This document shows positions 7,785 to 16,363 of a stretch of DNA of 39,538 nucleotides, in pieces; positions within the stretch are counted from its first letter, which is position 1; each line of letters starts with the position of its first letter. The position numbers and the translations under genes are program-made. The notes under the pieces are model-generated. The model saw nothing but the letters and a program-made list of their open reading frames with translations. It made no database searches and had not been told where the DNA came from. Source of the stretch: Nitrospirota bacterium. GTDB taxonomy: Bacteria > Nitrospirota > Nitrospiria > Nitrospirales > UBA8639. Location of the stretch: contig RFGT01000069.1 in assembly GCA_003696975.1 (NCBI GenBank), positions 1 to 39,538 on the forward strand, read 5' to 3'.

Positions 7785-8474
7785 TTACGGGGCTGGTGGA
7801 TCGAGAAAAGCTCTTCGGACACGCACCAAGAATGCATCAACGGCGTCTCGGTCTGGAGAATGGGTACAGTGTGGCAACAGTGCCGTGGCTTTTAGGGTCA
7901 GGTCTTCTCCAAGGTCGATCACCTCGCCCGGTCGATACGCCCCAGCTTGGATGCGGGCTAGGGTATCCCCAAGCGAAGTCTCTCGAATTCGAATGGTAAA
8001 CGTCCGGCGTTCCAAAAGCTCACAAAGATTCGCCAGGACACGGAGGTAGGCGATGGCATACTTGGCCGGTCTACCGTCTTTCTTCTCTAAAAACTTCGTC
8101 CGCTGATTAACAGCATATCCTAGAAAACTCGTATACGCTTTCTCTGGACTCCAGACTGCCGGAAACAGACGGCGGAGCTCCATTCCCCATTGCGTAGCAA
8201 CGATGACGGGGGCAAGAAATGTTTCTAAAATCAGGGGATGGCATTGGAGAGCAAGTGACAAAAACTGAGCAATTTCCCAAGCAGTTTCGTCGCCTGTGTT
8301 GTGGCGCCAACTCATCGTAGGGTACTTGAAATCCAAGTGAAAGAAGGCCTCTGTAGGGAGAATGAACACGCTTCGAAAATCTTGATCACTCTCAGGTCTG
8401 GCCAACCCATGAGCATGGGAGCCGACGAGTACCTTCAGAATCCTTATGCGCTGCTGCGAAGCGAATATACTCAT
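7785..8474 (-). CDS. Stand-alone nucleotidyltransferase of the YcgL/RlaP type (Pol beta superfamily)
   Basis: The N-terminal third holds the minimal nucleotidyltransferase signature: GSHAHGL at residues 18-24, then SDQDFRSVFI with acidic Asp30 and Asp32, the expected metal ligands. The 229-residue length and the helical remainder (FLGYAVNQRTKFLEKKDGRP, KYAIAYLRVL) fit the PF10127 family, which includes RlaP proteins linked to RNA repair. Known RlaP genes sit beside an RNA ligase; no ligase, kinase or phosphatase is adjacent here, so the role is open. The start ATG has only a weak GATGAG upstream. The 275 bases downstream hold no gene. Confidence 0.75.
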   Translation of the reverse strand: MSIFASQQRIRILKVLVGSHAHGLARPESDQDFRSVFILPTEAFFHLDFKYPTMSWRHNTGDETAWEIAQFLSLALQCHPLILETFLAPVIVATQWGMELRRLFPAVWSPEKAYTSFLGYAVNQRTKFLEKKDGRPAKYAIAYLRVLANLCELLERRTFTIRIRETSLGDTLARIQAGAYRPGEVIDLGEDLTLKATALLPHCTHSPDRDAVDAFLVRVRRAFLDPPAP

Positions 8475-8722
8475 GTTTGCAAACTCATCGAGCTCTGCAG
8501 CCCATGCTGGCAGTTGTTCTCATGCCTTTTTGTTGAAGAACCTCTTGCAACAGGAGGCTTTTCTTCCCCAGCCCTTTATTTCTCATACATCGACCAACAT
8601 CTGTGTGAAACAGGCTTGGCCACCGCGACAATCAAAAGGTAAGAACTCTAACACGGAAGAAAAGTCATTGAAATCAAAACCCTGATCAGGGTAAAAAAAC
8701 AGTTGAAGAAGGTCGAGTGTGA

Positions 8723-9052
8723 ATGAAGTCGTCTCCTCCAAGTCCCATTCCCTTTTCTGCGCAAGCAGTAGCATTCTGGGAACTGTTGGAAACAGGGGCT
8801 ATTCCTCAAGAATACCTTTCGAGCGAATATGTGGCTCAACAGTTCGTAGAACGCTTAGTCCACTACATTTTGAGTGTGCCCGTGAAATCTTACAGTATGT
8901 CACAATTGGCGAAGCTTATTGAACAATTGGACCCTCGCCTTCAAGTATTGTTTTTTAGACGTCTCAAGGAAACCAGCCCTCACAGTCTCAAAGACTTTGC
9001 CCCCTTGTATTATGGATTTATGGCGGAATTTCACCCTCTTCTGTTTACCTGA
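8723..9052 (+). CDS. Hypothetical protein, 109 aa
   Basis: The ATG is preceded by GAAGAAGG about 10 bases upstream. The product is mostly helical, with a predicted soluble core (AVAFWELLETGAIPQEYL, VAQQFVERLVHYILSVP) and a basic stretch FFRRLKE. There is no signal peptide or membrane span. I recognise no family. Upstream, 8475-8722 is non-coding and divergent from the nucleotidyltransferase gene. Confidence 0.5.
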   Translation: MKSSPPSPIPFSAQAVAFWELLETGAIPQEYLSSEYVAQQFVERLVHYILSVPVKSYSMSQLAKLIEQLDPRLQVLFFRRLKETSPHSLKDFAPLYYGFMAEFHPLLFT

Positions 9053-9226
9053 GATCTTGAGATCTTTGTTCCATCCAGCACAGGGATCATCTAGGACATC
9101 GCCTGTATCTGAAATACAGGTCGCGGACAATAGGACCACAGTGATCCATACCGGGAAACGGCATGGGCCTCTCGCACCCTTTAAAGTTATGTGCAGGAAT
9201 GAGTGGCGGATTTCGCTAAGTCGTTG

Positions 9227-9232
9227 TATAAT
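9227..9232 (+). promoter_or_regulatory. Candidate -10 box (TATAAT) for the 9269 gene
   Basis: A perfect TATAAT lies 36 bases before the ATG at 9269, with TG directly upstream of it. The hexamer 17 bases upstream (TGGCGG) is a poor -35. The spacing to the GGAGGAGG ribosome binding site gives a short, sensible leader. Confidence 0.4.
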
Positions 9233-9268
9233 GAGCCTTTAAGATTTTTCCAGATGGAGGAGGATTGA

Positions 9269-9637
9269 ATGAATTCAACATTGCATAGAGCCGTGGCTAG
9301 TTTTTACAACTTGATCTATGAGGCTCAGGCCTTTGCCAGCACGATGGCTCGGATCGATTCTGCCGATCAAGATCGGTATTTAGGACGAGTGGAGGGGCTC
9401 AACTGGGTGTTAGACCGATGCCAAGAATTCGAAGACGTTGATATGAACTTGACGACAGCTTCACTGCAAAAATTGTTGGCCGATGTTAAATCGGATCTGG
9501 ACCATGAATTGTCCGTCCAACGGAGAGAGAAAGGGCGACGCGCCGATGGTCGAGAAGAAGCCCTGCTCTTCGTCACGGATTACCTGACGAGCCTTATTAC
9601 CGCAACAGAGATTGAATTGGCGAAAAGCCCGGTGTAA
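9269..9637 (+). CDS. Hypothetical helical protein, 122 aa
   Basis: A strong GGAGGAGG ribosome binding site precedes the ATG. The product is acidic and almost wholly helical, with heptad-like segments (LHRAVASFYNLIYEAQAF, ASLQKLLADVKSDLDHEL). It has no signal peptide, no membrane segment and no motif I recognise. The strong RBS and TATAAT upstream suggest it is well expressed. A small membrane protein gene follows 80 bases later on the same strand. Confidence 0.65.
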   Translation: MNSTLHRAVASFYNLIYEAQAFASTMARIDSADQDRYLGRVEGLNWVLDRCQEFEDVDMNLTTASLQKLLADVKSDLDHELSVQRREKGRRADGREEALLFVTDYLTSLITATEIELAKSPV

Positions 9638-9717
9638 GGGGCTCTTACAGAAGGTCGGGGAGCCTCATACTGAGCCCGTACCAGACAAGATTGAAGAAGC
9701 TTAGGAGTAGAACCGGG

Positions 9718-9969
9718 ATGACGGCCTTCTCATCGAGAAGGGCATGGATGGTGAAAGAGTGGATTATCTTTGCCCTCTGTGTCGGTGTAGGAGGCCATTT
9801 AGCCTTCGCCGTGATACTCCATGCCCCGGACATGTGGCCCCTGAGCACCCTGTGGAAAGCGGGACTCTTATCGGCGGCTTCTCTATACGTAGCAGTTCAA
9901 CTGATTCGCTCGCTTTGGTGGGTGGTGAGAGCCTGCCCGCCATATCCTTCTCAAGACGAGACCCGTTAA
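9718..9969 (+). CDS. Small membrane protein with two transmembrane segments
   Basis: I chose the ATG at 9718 because TTAGGAG lies about 10 bases before it; an in-frame TTG at 9691 has no such site. The 83-residue product has two hydrophobic helices, IIFALCVGVGGHLAFAVIL (about residues 15-33) and KAGLLSAASLYVAVQLI, with a short Pro/Asp loop between and a basic N-terminus. No family is recognised. It could belong with the preceding gene in one transcript. Confidence 0.5.
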   Translation: MTAFSSRRAWMVKEWIIFALCVGVGGHLAFAVILHAPDMWPLSTLWKAGLLSAASLYVAVQLIRSLWWVVRACPPYPSQDETR

Positions 9970-10027
9970 TATCCATCATGCCCAGCCGAGCGCCTCTATC
10001 TCGGCATGTTACCGTGACGCGACGAGC

Positions 10028-10336
10028 TCATTCACCGCTTGTGCCAGAAGCGATGAGATGCTGAACAGGGATACTTTCATCGATCAGCATAACGGGAATC
10101 CGATCTCGAATGGGATAGACCACGCGTTGATCGGCACGAATCAGCCCTCCATCGAGTTTTTCTTTCACAAGGGCCCCTGCATGATTTCGAAGTTCCCCCC
10201 GTTCGATAGCGTAATTAATCTTTGCAAGTAATGCCTCATCAACAAGAGAAACGGGTTGTTTGGTTTCCGGGCAACAGAGAATGGCCAATAGGGTTTGGTC
10301 CAAAATAGGCTCTGGAGCAGAGTCAGCGGTAGTCAT
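10028..10336 (-). CDS. Trm112-family protein
   Basis: Trm112 proteins are small activators and partners of methyltransferases that act on tRNA, rRNA or release factors. The hallmark pattern is present: LLAILCCPETKQPVSL at the start, then DQRVVYPIRDRIPVMLIDES at the end. Typical bacterial members are about 60 residues. This one has 102 because of an insert of about 30 residues (roughly 38-68), also known in some homologues. Only one of the usual zinc-site Cys pairs is visible (CC at 20-21), so zinc binding may be lost. It is divergent from the DUF502 gene. No methyltransferase is adjacent. Confidence 0.85.
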   Translation of the reverse strand: MTTADSAPEPILDQTLLAILCCPETKQPVSLVDEALLAKINYAIERGELRNHAGALVKEKLDGGLIRADQRVVYPIRDRIPVMLIDESIPVQHLIASGTSGE

Positions 10337-10509
10337 GGGTTGTTCCCCTATTTGGTTGGTTCTTATTAATTAAGTCGTGTCGATCGAGCATTCATTTACA
10401 GTAGACGGAATTTGCTTGCCTCTGCAAGTAGGGAAAAAAGAGAAAAGTGTCAACCAAAAGGATGGCGTCATCGCACAGTTTTTGGTAAAACTTGGGAGGG
10501 AGTACCCCT

Positions 10510-11142
10510 ATGGAGCTTTCTCCTGAAAGAAGAATGTCTTCCACATGGCGACGCTATTTCTTCACAGGCGTGTTCATTCTGGTACCCGCCTGGGGAACCT
10601 TTTTAATTCTGTCTACGTTGTTCACCACCCTCGACGGGTTGTGGGTTGAGCTCCTCAGCCCTTTTGTGAAGTGGGAAATGCCCGGGGTTGGTGTCGTATC
10701 ACTCCTACTTCTCATTCTTGTGAGCGGCATTTTGACCACTCATTTTGTCGGACAATGGATCTTCTTACAGGTGGAAGAATCATTAGACCGCATCCCCATG
10801 GTACGCAGCATCTATAATACCTTGAAAGGTATGGCTGATGTCTTCCAATTTCGCGAGCGTTTTGGGCGAAGTGCGGTGGTCATTTTCCCTTTCCCGCGCG
10901 ATGGATTGTGGGCTTTGGGATTTCTCATGGGTCCTGCCCCTCCGCCGTTACAGGTAGTTCCCCAAACCTCGCTGGTCATGGTCTTTGTCCCTACGGCTAT
11001 TCATCCATTCACTGGATATCTGGCATTTGTCCCTGACGCGCAGGCTCGCCGGTTAACCCTTGAACCCCAAGAAGCGATGAAATTAGAGTTTTCTGCTGGC
11101 CTATATCGCCCCCCACGAGGATGGTTGACCAACAGGGCGTGA
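10510..11142 (+). CDS. DUF502 family membrane protein
   Basis: The ATG at 10510 follows GGGAGGG at about 9 bases and is preferred to an in-frame TTG at 10492. The product has two N-terminal transmembrane helices (TGVFILVPAWGTFLILSTLF and VVSLLLLILVSGILTTHFVG) and then the conserved cytosolic DUF502 domain: IPMVRSIYNTLKGMADVF, an aromatic/Pro-rich strand set and LVMVFVPTAIHPFTGYLAFVP. The length of 210 is normal for the family, widespread in bacteria and plants with no firm function. It is followed 48 bases later by a GNAT gene on the same strand. Confidence 0.88.
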   Translation: MELSPERRMSSTWRRYFFTGVFILVPAWGTFLILSTLFTTLDGLWVELLSPFVKWEMPGVGVVSLLLLILVSGILTTHFVGQWIFLQVEESLDRIPMVRSIYNTLKGMADVFQFRERFGRSAVVIFPFPRDGLWALGFLMGPAPPPLQVVPQTSLVMVFVPTAIHPFTGYLAFVPDAQARRLTLEPQEAMKLEFSAGLYRPPRGWLTNRA

Positions 11143-11190
11143 CGCAGGACGCATATAGAGTTTAGCCATTCCCGTGATACAGGAAAAGCT

Positions 11191-11691
11191 ATGGCTTACC
11201 TCTCGAAGCGAGACCTCATTATTCGCCGAGCTTTCTCGAGCGATCTCGATGTCCTAACTACGTTCAATACAGCTCTCGCATGGGAAACCGAGACCCGTTC
11301 TTTGGACCCCACCCGTGTCCGATATGGCGTCCAAGCTGTGCTCGACCACCCGGAGCGGGGATGGTATGTGGTTGCTGAATATGCCTCCACTCATGAGGTT
11401 GTCGGCCAGACCTTAGTGACATTTGAGTGGAGCGATTGGCGGAATGCCACATTTTGGTGGCTGCAAAGCGTATATGTACGACCCCAGTGGAGGCGGCGTG
11501 GTGTGTTCAGGCACTTGTACCAGTTTGTGGAGTGCCTGGCACGGAAACACTCCGATCAGGTTGCCGGGATCCGATTATACGTGGATTATGCCAATCTGAC
11601 TGCACAAACGGTGTATCAGGCGCTTGGATTTCGCCCGACGTCTTACCAGGTCTATGAAATCGATTTTATTTTGTCGCACCCATCTCTCTAA
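11191..11691 (+). CDS. GNAT-family N-acetyltransferase
   Basis: GNAT enzymes move an acyl group from acyl-CoA to an amine. Motif A with the pyrophosphate-binding loop is visible: WLQSVYVRPQWRRRGVFRHL (about residues 89-108, the Q/RxxGxG-like RRRGVF). The C-terminal motif B follows: LYVDYANLTAQTVYQALGFRPT, with the usual AxxxYxxxGF. The acceptor cannot be told. The gene lies after DUF502 and overlaps the start of the peptidase gene, so the three are probably one transcript. Confidence 0.87.
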   Translation: MAYLSKRDLIIRRAFSSDLDVLTTFNTALAWETETRSLDPTRVRYGVQAVLDHPERGWYVVAEYASTHEVVGQTLVTFEWSDWRNATFWWLQSVYVRPQWRRRGVFRHLYQFVECLARKHSDQVAGIRLYVDYANLTAQTVYQALGFRPTSYQVYEIDFILSHPSL

Positions 11692-13033
11692 CCTCCTATC
11701 CGGTGGCATCGCCAAGACTCTTCCTCACGTGATCCCACTGTCCTACAAATGGGTTGGACTCGTGTCAGTGATCTGGACTCTCGGGATGGGGGGCATGGAG
11801 GGGACCACTGCCAGTGAGGTTTCATCGGGCAATTGGGACACTGGCAGGGTTCGAGCACGAGACTTGGGAATTGTGATTGGGCAGTATCCGCCTGGCCGCT
11901 GGAATGCCATAACAGACGTTGCAGGGGTCAAGGTCGGCCATGTCACTCTCATCAAAGGAGATGGACCGCTACGGCCTGGGTATGGGCCAGTCCGCACAGG
12001 CGTGACGGTGATTATCCCCAGAGACGACGTTTGGCGGCGCAAAGTTCCAGCTGGAGCATTTGTGTTGAATGGCACCGGGGAAATGACAGGGTTGGCCTGG
12101 GTGAAGGAATCGGGTTTTCTCGAATACCCCATTGCGCTAACCAATACGCTGAACGTCCCACGAGTGGCTAACGGTGTGATCAGTTGGATGATCCAGCGCT
12201 ATCCAGAAATCGGGATCACGGATGATACCCTCACCCCCGTCGTCGCGGAATGTGACGACAGCCGGCTTAACGATAGTCAAGGACGGCATGTGTCTGAAGC
12301 CCATGTCATCCAAGCCCTCAATCAGGCCCGCAGTGGGCCCGTGGCGGAAGGAGCCGTGGGAGCGGGAACAGGCATGATCGCCTACCAATTCAAGGGAGGC
12401 ATTGGCACAGCCTCGCGCCGCCTGCCTCCCCATCTCGGCGGGTACACCCTTGGTGTCCTGGTCAATGCAAATCATGGACGCCGACATGAATTGGTCGTTG
12501 CCGGTGTTCCCGTTGGGAAGCTGTGGGAGCAAGATGGGCAGCGGGAAAAGAGACACCCGGCTTTGTCCGGGGGTGCGCAGCACTCTTCTCATCCTGGGAG
12601 AATCATCAGGGAAAACCAAGAGGCCGGTTCGATTATCATCATCCTCGCCACAGATGCGCCCCTGGATAGCCGTCAACTAACCCGCTTAGCCAAACGAGCC
12701 GCCTTGGGACTGGCGCGAACTGGTGCCACGTCTCACCATGGAAGTGGGGATTTTATCCTGGCTTTTTCCACAGGCAATACCATCCCCCACTACCCGAAAG
12801 CCACGACCTACACTATGACACTCTTGGCCGATACCCATTTCACTCCCTTGCTGAGCGCAGCCGTTGAGGCCACGGAGGAAGCTATTCTTAACGCCTTGCT
12901 GGCAGCACGTTCCATGGTGGGACGAGATGGCCGCCGGGTCGAGGCTCTGTCCATTCCTAAGTTGCGCCGAATTCTCGACACCTATCGTGGCCCCTTGTTC
13001 CTCCCCGGCTTCAATAGCTCGCCTCGTGAGTAG
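11654..13033 (+). CDS. P1-family peptidase (DmpA/BapA-like, family S58)
   Basis: These are N-terminal nucleophile hydrolases that cut themselves to expose a Ser and then act as aminopeptidases or beta-peptidases. The self-cleavage site is visible as EAGS followed by IIIILATDAPL: the scissile Gly-Ser is near residues 325-326 from this start. VLVNANHGRR carries the oxyanion-hole Asn, and HGSGD the second active-site Ser. GAVGAGTGM is also conserved. I chose the ATG at 11654, overlapping the GNAT gene by 38 bases; a further in-frame ATG at 11624 and a GTG at 11729 are alternatives. The hydrophobic WVGLVSVIWTLGMGGM stretch looks like a signal peptide, so the enzyme is probably exported. Confidence 0.9.
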   Translation: MKSILFCRTHLSNLLSGGIAKTLPHVIPLSYKWVGLVSVIWTLGMGGMEGTTASEVSSGNWDTGRVRARDLGIVIGQYPPGRWNAITDVAGVKVGHVTLIKGDGPLRPGYGPVRTGVTVIIPRDDVWRRKVPAGAFVLNGTGEMTGLAWVKESGFLEYPIALTNTLNVPRVANGVISWMIQRYPEIGITDDTLTPVVAECDDSRLNDSQGRHVSEAHVIQALNQARSGPVAEGAVGAGTGMIAYQFKGGIGTASRRLPPHLGGYTLGVLVNANHGRRHELVVAGVPVGKLWEQDGQREKRHPALSGGAQHSSHPGRIIRENQEAGSIIIILATDAPLDSRQLTRLAKRAALGLARTGATSHHGSGDFILAFSTGNTIPHYPKATTYTMTLLADTHFTPLLSAAVEATEEAILNALLAARSMVGRDGRRVEALSIPKLRRILDTYRGPLFLPGFNSSPRE

Positions 13034-13098
13034 AAGAATCCTCTTCATGCCCGCGGGCCATAGACAATCATACCCTATGGTTGTTAGACTTCTCTCCG

Positions 13099-14325
13099 AT
13101 GCCGAGTCACCACGACACAGTGCAATTCCACGTGGCCATCACGCATGAGTCCCACCCGGAAAAAGCAGGGACGGCCCTCGCACAAACGGTGGATCATGCG
13201 CAAGGCCCTTCTGTCGACCTTGCCTGTTTGTTTTGTTCCGGTCATTATGGCGATCGGCTGCAGGACTTGCTCGATACGCTCCATCGCCATCTGACTATCC
13301 AGGTACTAATCGGATGTATGGGTGAAGGAGTGATCGGAGGCACTGAAGAATTTGAAGGGCCAGCTACGGTCATCTTGTGGACTGCCCGATTGCCTCAGGT
13401 CAAACTCTCTCCTTTCCATGTGACCTTTCACGAGCGCGAGCAGGGGTATTCCTTGCATGGGTGGCCTGGTCCAGGGGAATGGAGCCAGCATCAGCCAACG
13501 TTCGTGCTGCTGGCAGATCCCTTTTCAACTCCCATCGAGACACTCTTGGCGACTATCGAGCGAGATAGCCCCGGCTCTCTCGTTATCGGGGGTGTGGCCA
13601 GTGGAGGGAGCGATCTAGGGGAAAATCGGCTGCTGTATAATCGCGAGGTCTTTCACAGTGGAGCTGTGGGTGTAGCCTTCATTGGTCCCATCTCCATTCG
13701 AACATTAGTCTCACAAGGGTGTCAGCCAATTGGAGAACGGTTTGTGGTTACCAAGGCGCAGCGCAACGTTATCTATGAGCTCGGTGGCGTGCCAGCGTTA
13801 GAGCGCTTGCAGGCCACCTTGAATGGGCTCGGAGCCGAGGGCGCCAGGCGTGCGGTTTTGGCCCTGCAAGTCGGTATTGCCTTCGACGAGCATCGAGAGC
13901 GGTTCACCCGCGGAGATTTTCTGATCCGCGGGGTATTAGGCGCCGACCAGAGGTCAGGGAGCATCGCGGTTTCGGATGTCGTGACAGAGGGGCAGACTGT
14001 CCAGTTTCATTTGCGGGATGCCCAAGCCGCGAGAGAGGAATTGCATTTGTTGTTAGCCCATGATCGGCTCAAGTTCTCTCATCAACCCCCACGAGCAGCC
14101 CTAGTATTCAGTTGCAACGGACGAGGCCGGCGGTTTTTTGGAGAGCCCCACCACGACATACGCGCCATTCTTCAACACATGGGGACGATCCCCGTGGCCG
14201 GGTTTTTTGCCGCCGGAGAGATCGGACCCGTGGGAAACAAAAATTTTGTTCACGGCTATACGGCAAGTGTTGCTCTGTTCTCTGAAGCTTGTTCTGACCC
14301 CCTTGGTGGTGTCCCAGAGCAGTAG
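13099..14325 (+). CDS. FIST-domain signal transduction protein
   Basis: FIST proteins have an N-terminal FIST_N and a C-terminal FIST_C half and are thought to bind small molecules as sensors. FIST_N shows in DLACLFCSGHYGDRLQDLLD, LIGCMGEGVIGG and VIGGVASGG. FIST_C shows in GEIGPVGNKNFVHGYTASVALF at the end. There is no kinase, cyclase or other output domain, so it is a stand-alone two-domain form of about 409 aa. I chose the first ATG; an in-frame TTG 18 bases upstream is possible, and neither has a clear ribosome binding site. It follows the peptidase gene by about 65 bases. Confidence 0.88.
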   Translation: MPSHHDTVQFHVAITHESHPEKAGTALAQTVDHAQGPSVDLACLFCSGHYGDRLQDLLDTLHRHLTIQVLIGCMGEGVIGGTEEFEGPATVILWTARLPQVKLSPFHVTFHEREQGYSLHGWPGPGEWSQHQPTFVLLADPFSTPIETLLATIERDSPGSLVIGGVASGGSDLGENRLLYNREVFHSGAVGVAFIGPISIRTLVSQGCQPIGERFVVTKAQRNVIYELGGVPALERLQATLNGLGAEGARRAVLALQVGIAFDEHRERFTRGDFLIRGVLGADQRSGSIAVSDVVTEGQTVQFHLRDAQAAREELHLLLAHDRLKFSHQPPRAALVFSCNGRGRRFFGEPHHDIRAILQHMGTIPVAGFFAAGEIGPVGNKNFVHGYTASVALFSEACSDPLGGVPEQ

Positions 14326-14415
14326 AGTCTGTATATCTCGTGTTTGAGCGAGTTTTCGACGGTGCTGTGACTCACGATCTCCGGGATGCCTTCCATCGCG
14401 GCCGGCGAGTGAGCC
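14326..14415. other. Non-coding stretch after the FIST gene
   Basis: With the decayed FKBP gene that follows, this makes up a 356-base interval without an intact gene between the FIST and gcvT genes. I see no promoter or terminator in this part. Confidence 0.3.
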
Positions 14416-14642
14416 GTGATATCCTCTGGGCTCAAGCATCGTTGAGCTGGCAAAGGGAACAGCACAAGAAGCCCATGTTGGGGAAACTGCCATTGTGCAC
14501 TACACTGGCTGGCTTGAAGGCGGGATGAAATTTGATGGCTCCCAGGACTGTAATGAACCCATCTCGTTTGGCTTAGGCGCCAACCGCATCATTCCACCAC
14601 TTTGATTTTGAAGTGGAGTTTTCTCAAGTTACGTTGAGTTAG
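14416..14642 (+). pseudogene. Decayed FKBP-type peptidyl-prolyl isomerase gene
   Basis: Three reading frames together spell a cut-down FKBP. Frame one gives ISSGLKH (14419-14439), matching the SGLKY-type opening of FkpA/FKBP proteins. A shift of one base leads to VELAKGTA and then GETAIVHYTGWLEGG, MKFDGS and FGLGANRIIPPL (14441-14602), the unmistakable FKBP core, ending at TGA (14603). A second shift gives FDFEVEFSQVTLS and TAG (14601-14642), the family's usual C-terminal FEVEL strand. About 30-40 residues between the two parts (the GWDEG, active-site loop and YGxxG region) are missing. No reading frame makes an intact protein, so this is a relic. Confidence 0.85.
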
Positions 14643-14681
14643 AGCGCGAGGGACCCTTTATCCTTAAAAAAATTTCCCCTG

Positions 14682-15827
14682 ATGAAGACCACACCTCTCC
14701 ATGAGATCCATGTCGCGTTTCGCGCGAAATTGACCGAATTCGCCGGGTGGCACATGCCCGTCCAGTACGTTGGCGTCCTCGCTGAATATGAGGCCGTCCG
14801 AACACGAGCCGGGCTGTTCGATGTGAGCCATATGGGCCGCATCGAGGTTGTAGGAGAAGAGGCTGTCCCCTTTCTCCAATGGATCACCACCAACGATGTC
14901 AACACGGTAGACATCTTGCACTCGCAATATTCCCTGATCTGCAATCCACAGGGAGGCATTAAAGACGACATCTTTCTCTACCGGCTTGGCCAATCTTCAT
15001 TTCTGCTGTGCGTGAATGCCTCTAATCGGGAGAAGATCGTCAACTGGTTACACACGCAACAACGCCAGCGTTCCTATGCCGTCCACATCCATGATCGCTC
15101 AGAGGAATTGGCCCAATTAGCGGTACAAGGTCCTCAGTCACTCGCGGTGCTCCAGCACCTTGTTGGTCAGGAGCTCTCTTCTCTCAAACCTCGGCGTTGC
15201 ATCGAAACGACATGCGATCATATCCCCCTCCTGATCAGTCGGACAGGGTATACAGGCGAGCGAGGCTATGAGCTCTATATGCCGGCTCAGCATGCACAAG
15301 CGGTGTGGGACTTGCTAATTCGAAAGGGATCCGCTCAGGGATTACAGCCCGCGGGACTGGGCGCCCGCGATCTTCTGAGACTGGAGATGGGGTATTTTCT
15401 TTACGGCAACGAACTCACGGAAGAGACGACTCCCATTGAGGCAGGTGCCAGATCACTCGTCTGTTTCGACAAAGGTCCGTTCGTCGGCCGAGAGGCGCTC
15501 TGCCTTCAGGTGCAACACGGACCTTCTCGGCAACTCGTGCCGTTCATCCTTTTAGAAAAAGGTGTGCCTCGCCACGGCATGGTCCTGTATCGGAATAATC
15601 AGATCATCGGCCAGGTCACAAGCGGAAATTTCTCTCCTGCCCTCCACCAAGGTATTGGGTTGGGATATGTCACCCCGGACGTCGCCCAGGTTGGGGCTCT
15701 CTTTGAAGTGGATGTGCGAAGCCGGCGCATTCCCGCACGCGTAGTGACGGCGCCGTTTTATACCAGAAAGGCACCGCCATCACCAACTTCGGCGCGAACT
15801 TCTGATGGAGGTTCTCCCTCATCATGA
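14682..15827 (+). CDS. gcvT: Aminomethyltransferase, glycine cleavage system T protein
   Basis: GcvT takes the aminomethyl group from the lipoyl arm of GcvH, releasing ammonia and passing the carbon to tetrahydrofolate. Hallmarks in order: EFAGWHMPVQY, FDVSHMGRIEV, ITTNDVN, LICNPQGGIKDDIFLYRLG, VQGPQSLAVLQHL, ISRTGYTGERGYEL (the folate-binding region), AGLGARDLLRLEMGY and GQVTSGNFSPALHQGIGLGYV. The length (381 aa) is normal. gcvH and gcvP are not in the window, so the rest of the system must lie elsewhere. The start ATG at 14682 has a weak ribosome binding site. Its stop overlaps the start of the Nudix gene by ATGA. Confidence 0.93.
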   Translation: MKTTPLHEIHVAFRAKLTEFAGWHMPVQYVGVLAEYEAVRTRAGLFDVSHMGRIEVVGEEAVPFLQWITTNDVNTVDILHSQYSLICNPQGGIKDDIFLYRLGQSSFLLCVNASNREKIVNWLHTQQRQRSYAVHIHDRSEELAQLAVQGPQSLAVLQHLVGQELSSLKPRRCIETTCDHIPLLISRTGYTGERGYELYMPAQHAQAVWDLLIRKGSAQGLQPAGLGARDLLRLEMGYFLYGNELTEETTPIEAGARSLVCFDKGPFVGREALCLQVQHGPSRQLVPFILLEKGVPRHGMVLYRNNQIIGQVTSGNFSPALHQGIGLGYVTPDVAQVGALFEVDVRSRRIPARVVTAPFYTRKAPPSPTSARTSDGGSPSS

Positions 15828-16339
15828 AACAATCGATTTATAAGGGCCGTGTTCTCGAACTGTCTCTCGAGACCGTTACCTTGCCCAACGGCGCTCAGAC
15901 ACAACTTGAGCTGATTACCCATCCAGGCGCAGCGGCGGTGGTCCCCCTCCAGGAGGATGGCACGGTGATCATGATTCAACAGTACCGTCACGCAGTGGGT
16001 GGATTTATCTATGAAATCCCAGCAGGTAAGCTTCATCCCGGTGAAGACCCGCAGGTCTGCGCAGCACGAGAATTGGAAGAAGAAATCGGGTATCAAGCAG
16101 CGGAACTCCGGCACCTGCTCAGTTTTTTCACCACCCCTGGATTTACCAACGAGATCATCCATATTTACCTGGGGACTACTCTCAAACCAGGGCGGCAACA
16201 TCTAGGAAGTGATGAAGTCTTGCAGGTTGTGCGTTTTCCTCTGGAACAAACCATCGCTTTGATTAACAATGGAACGATTCGCGACGGCAAGACCATTATC
16301 GGCCTTCAAGCCACCTACCTCCGTCTCCCCAAGCTGTAG
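15824..16339 (+). CDS. Nudix hydrolase, ADP-ribose pyrophosphatase type
   Basis: A complete Nudix box lies at residues 68-90: G-x5-E, seven residues, then RELEEEIGY, with the Glu residues that bind Mg. The lead-in YRHAVGGFIYEIPAGKL is typical of ADP-ribose pyrophosphatases, which split ADP-ribose into AMP and ribose 5-phosphate. The length of 171 fits. The ATG overlaps the gcvT stop codon (ATGA), so translation is probably coupled. The gene ends 24 bases before the convergent racemase-family gene. Confidence 0.92.
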   Translation: MKQSIYKGRVLELSLETVTLPNGAQTQLELITHPGAAAVVPLQEDGTVIMIQQYRHAVGGFIYEIPAGKLHPGEDPQVCAARELEEEIGYQAAELRHLLSFFTTPGFTNEIIHIYLGTTLKPGRQHLGSDEVLQVVRFPLEQTIALINNGTIRDGKTIIGLQATYLRLPKL

Positions 16340-16363
16340 CCCCTGGAGCAGTCTGTTCCGTTC

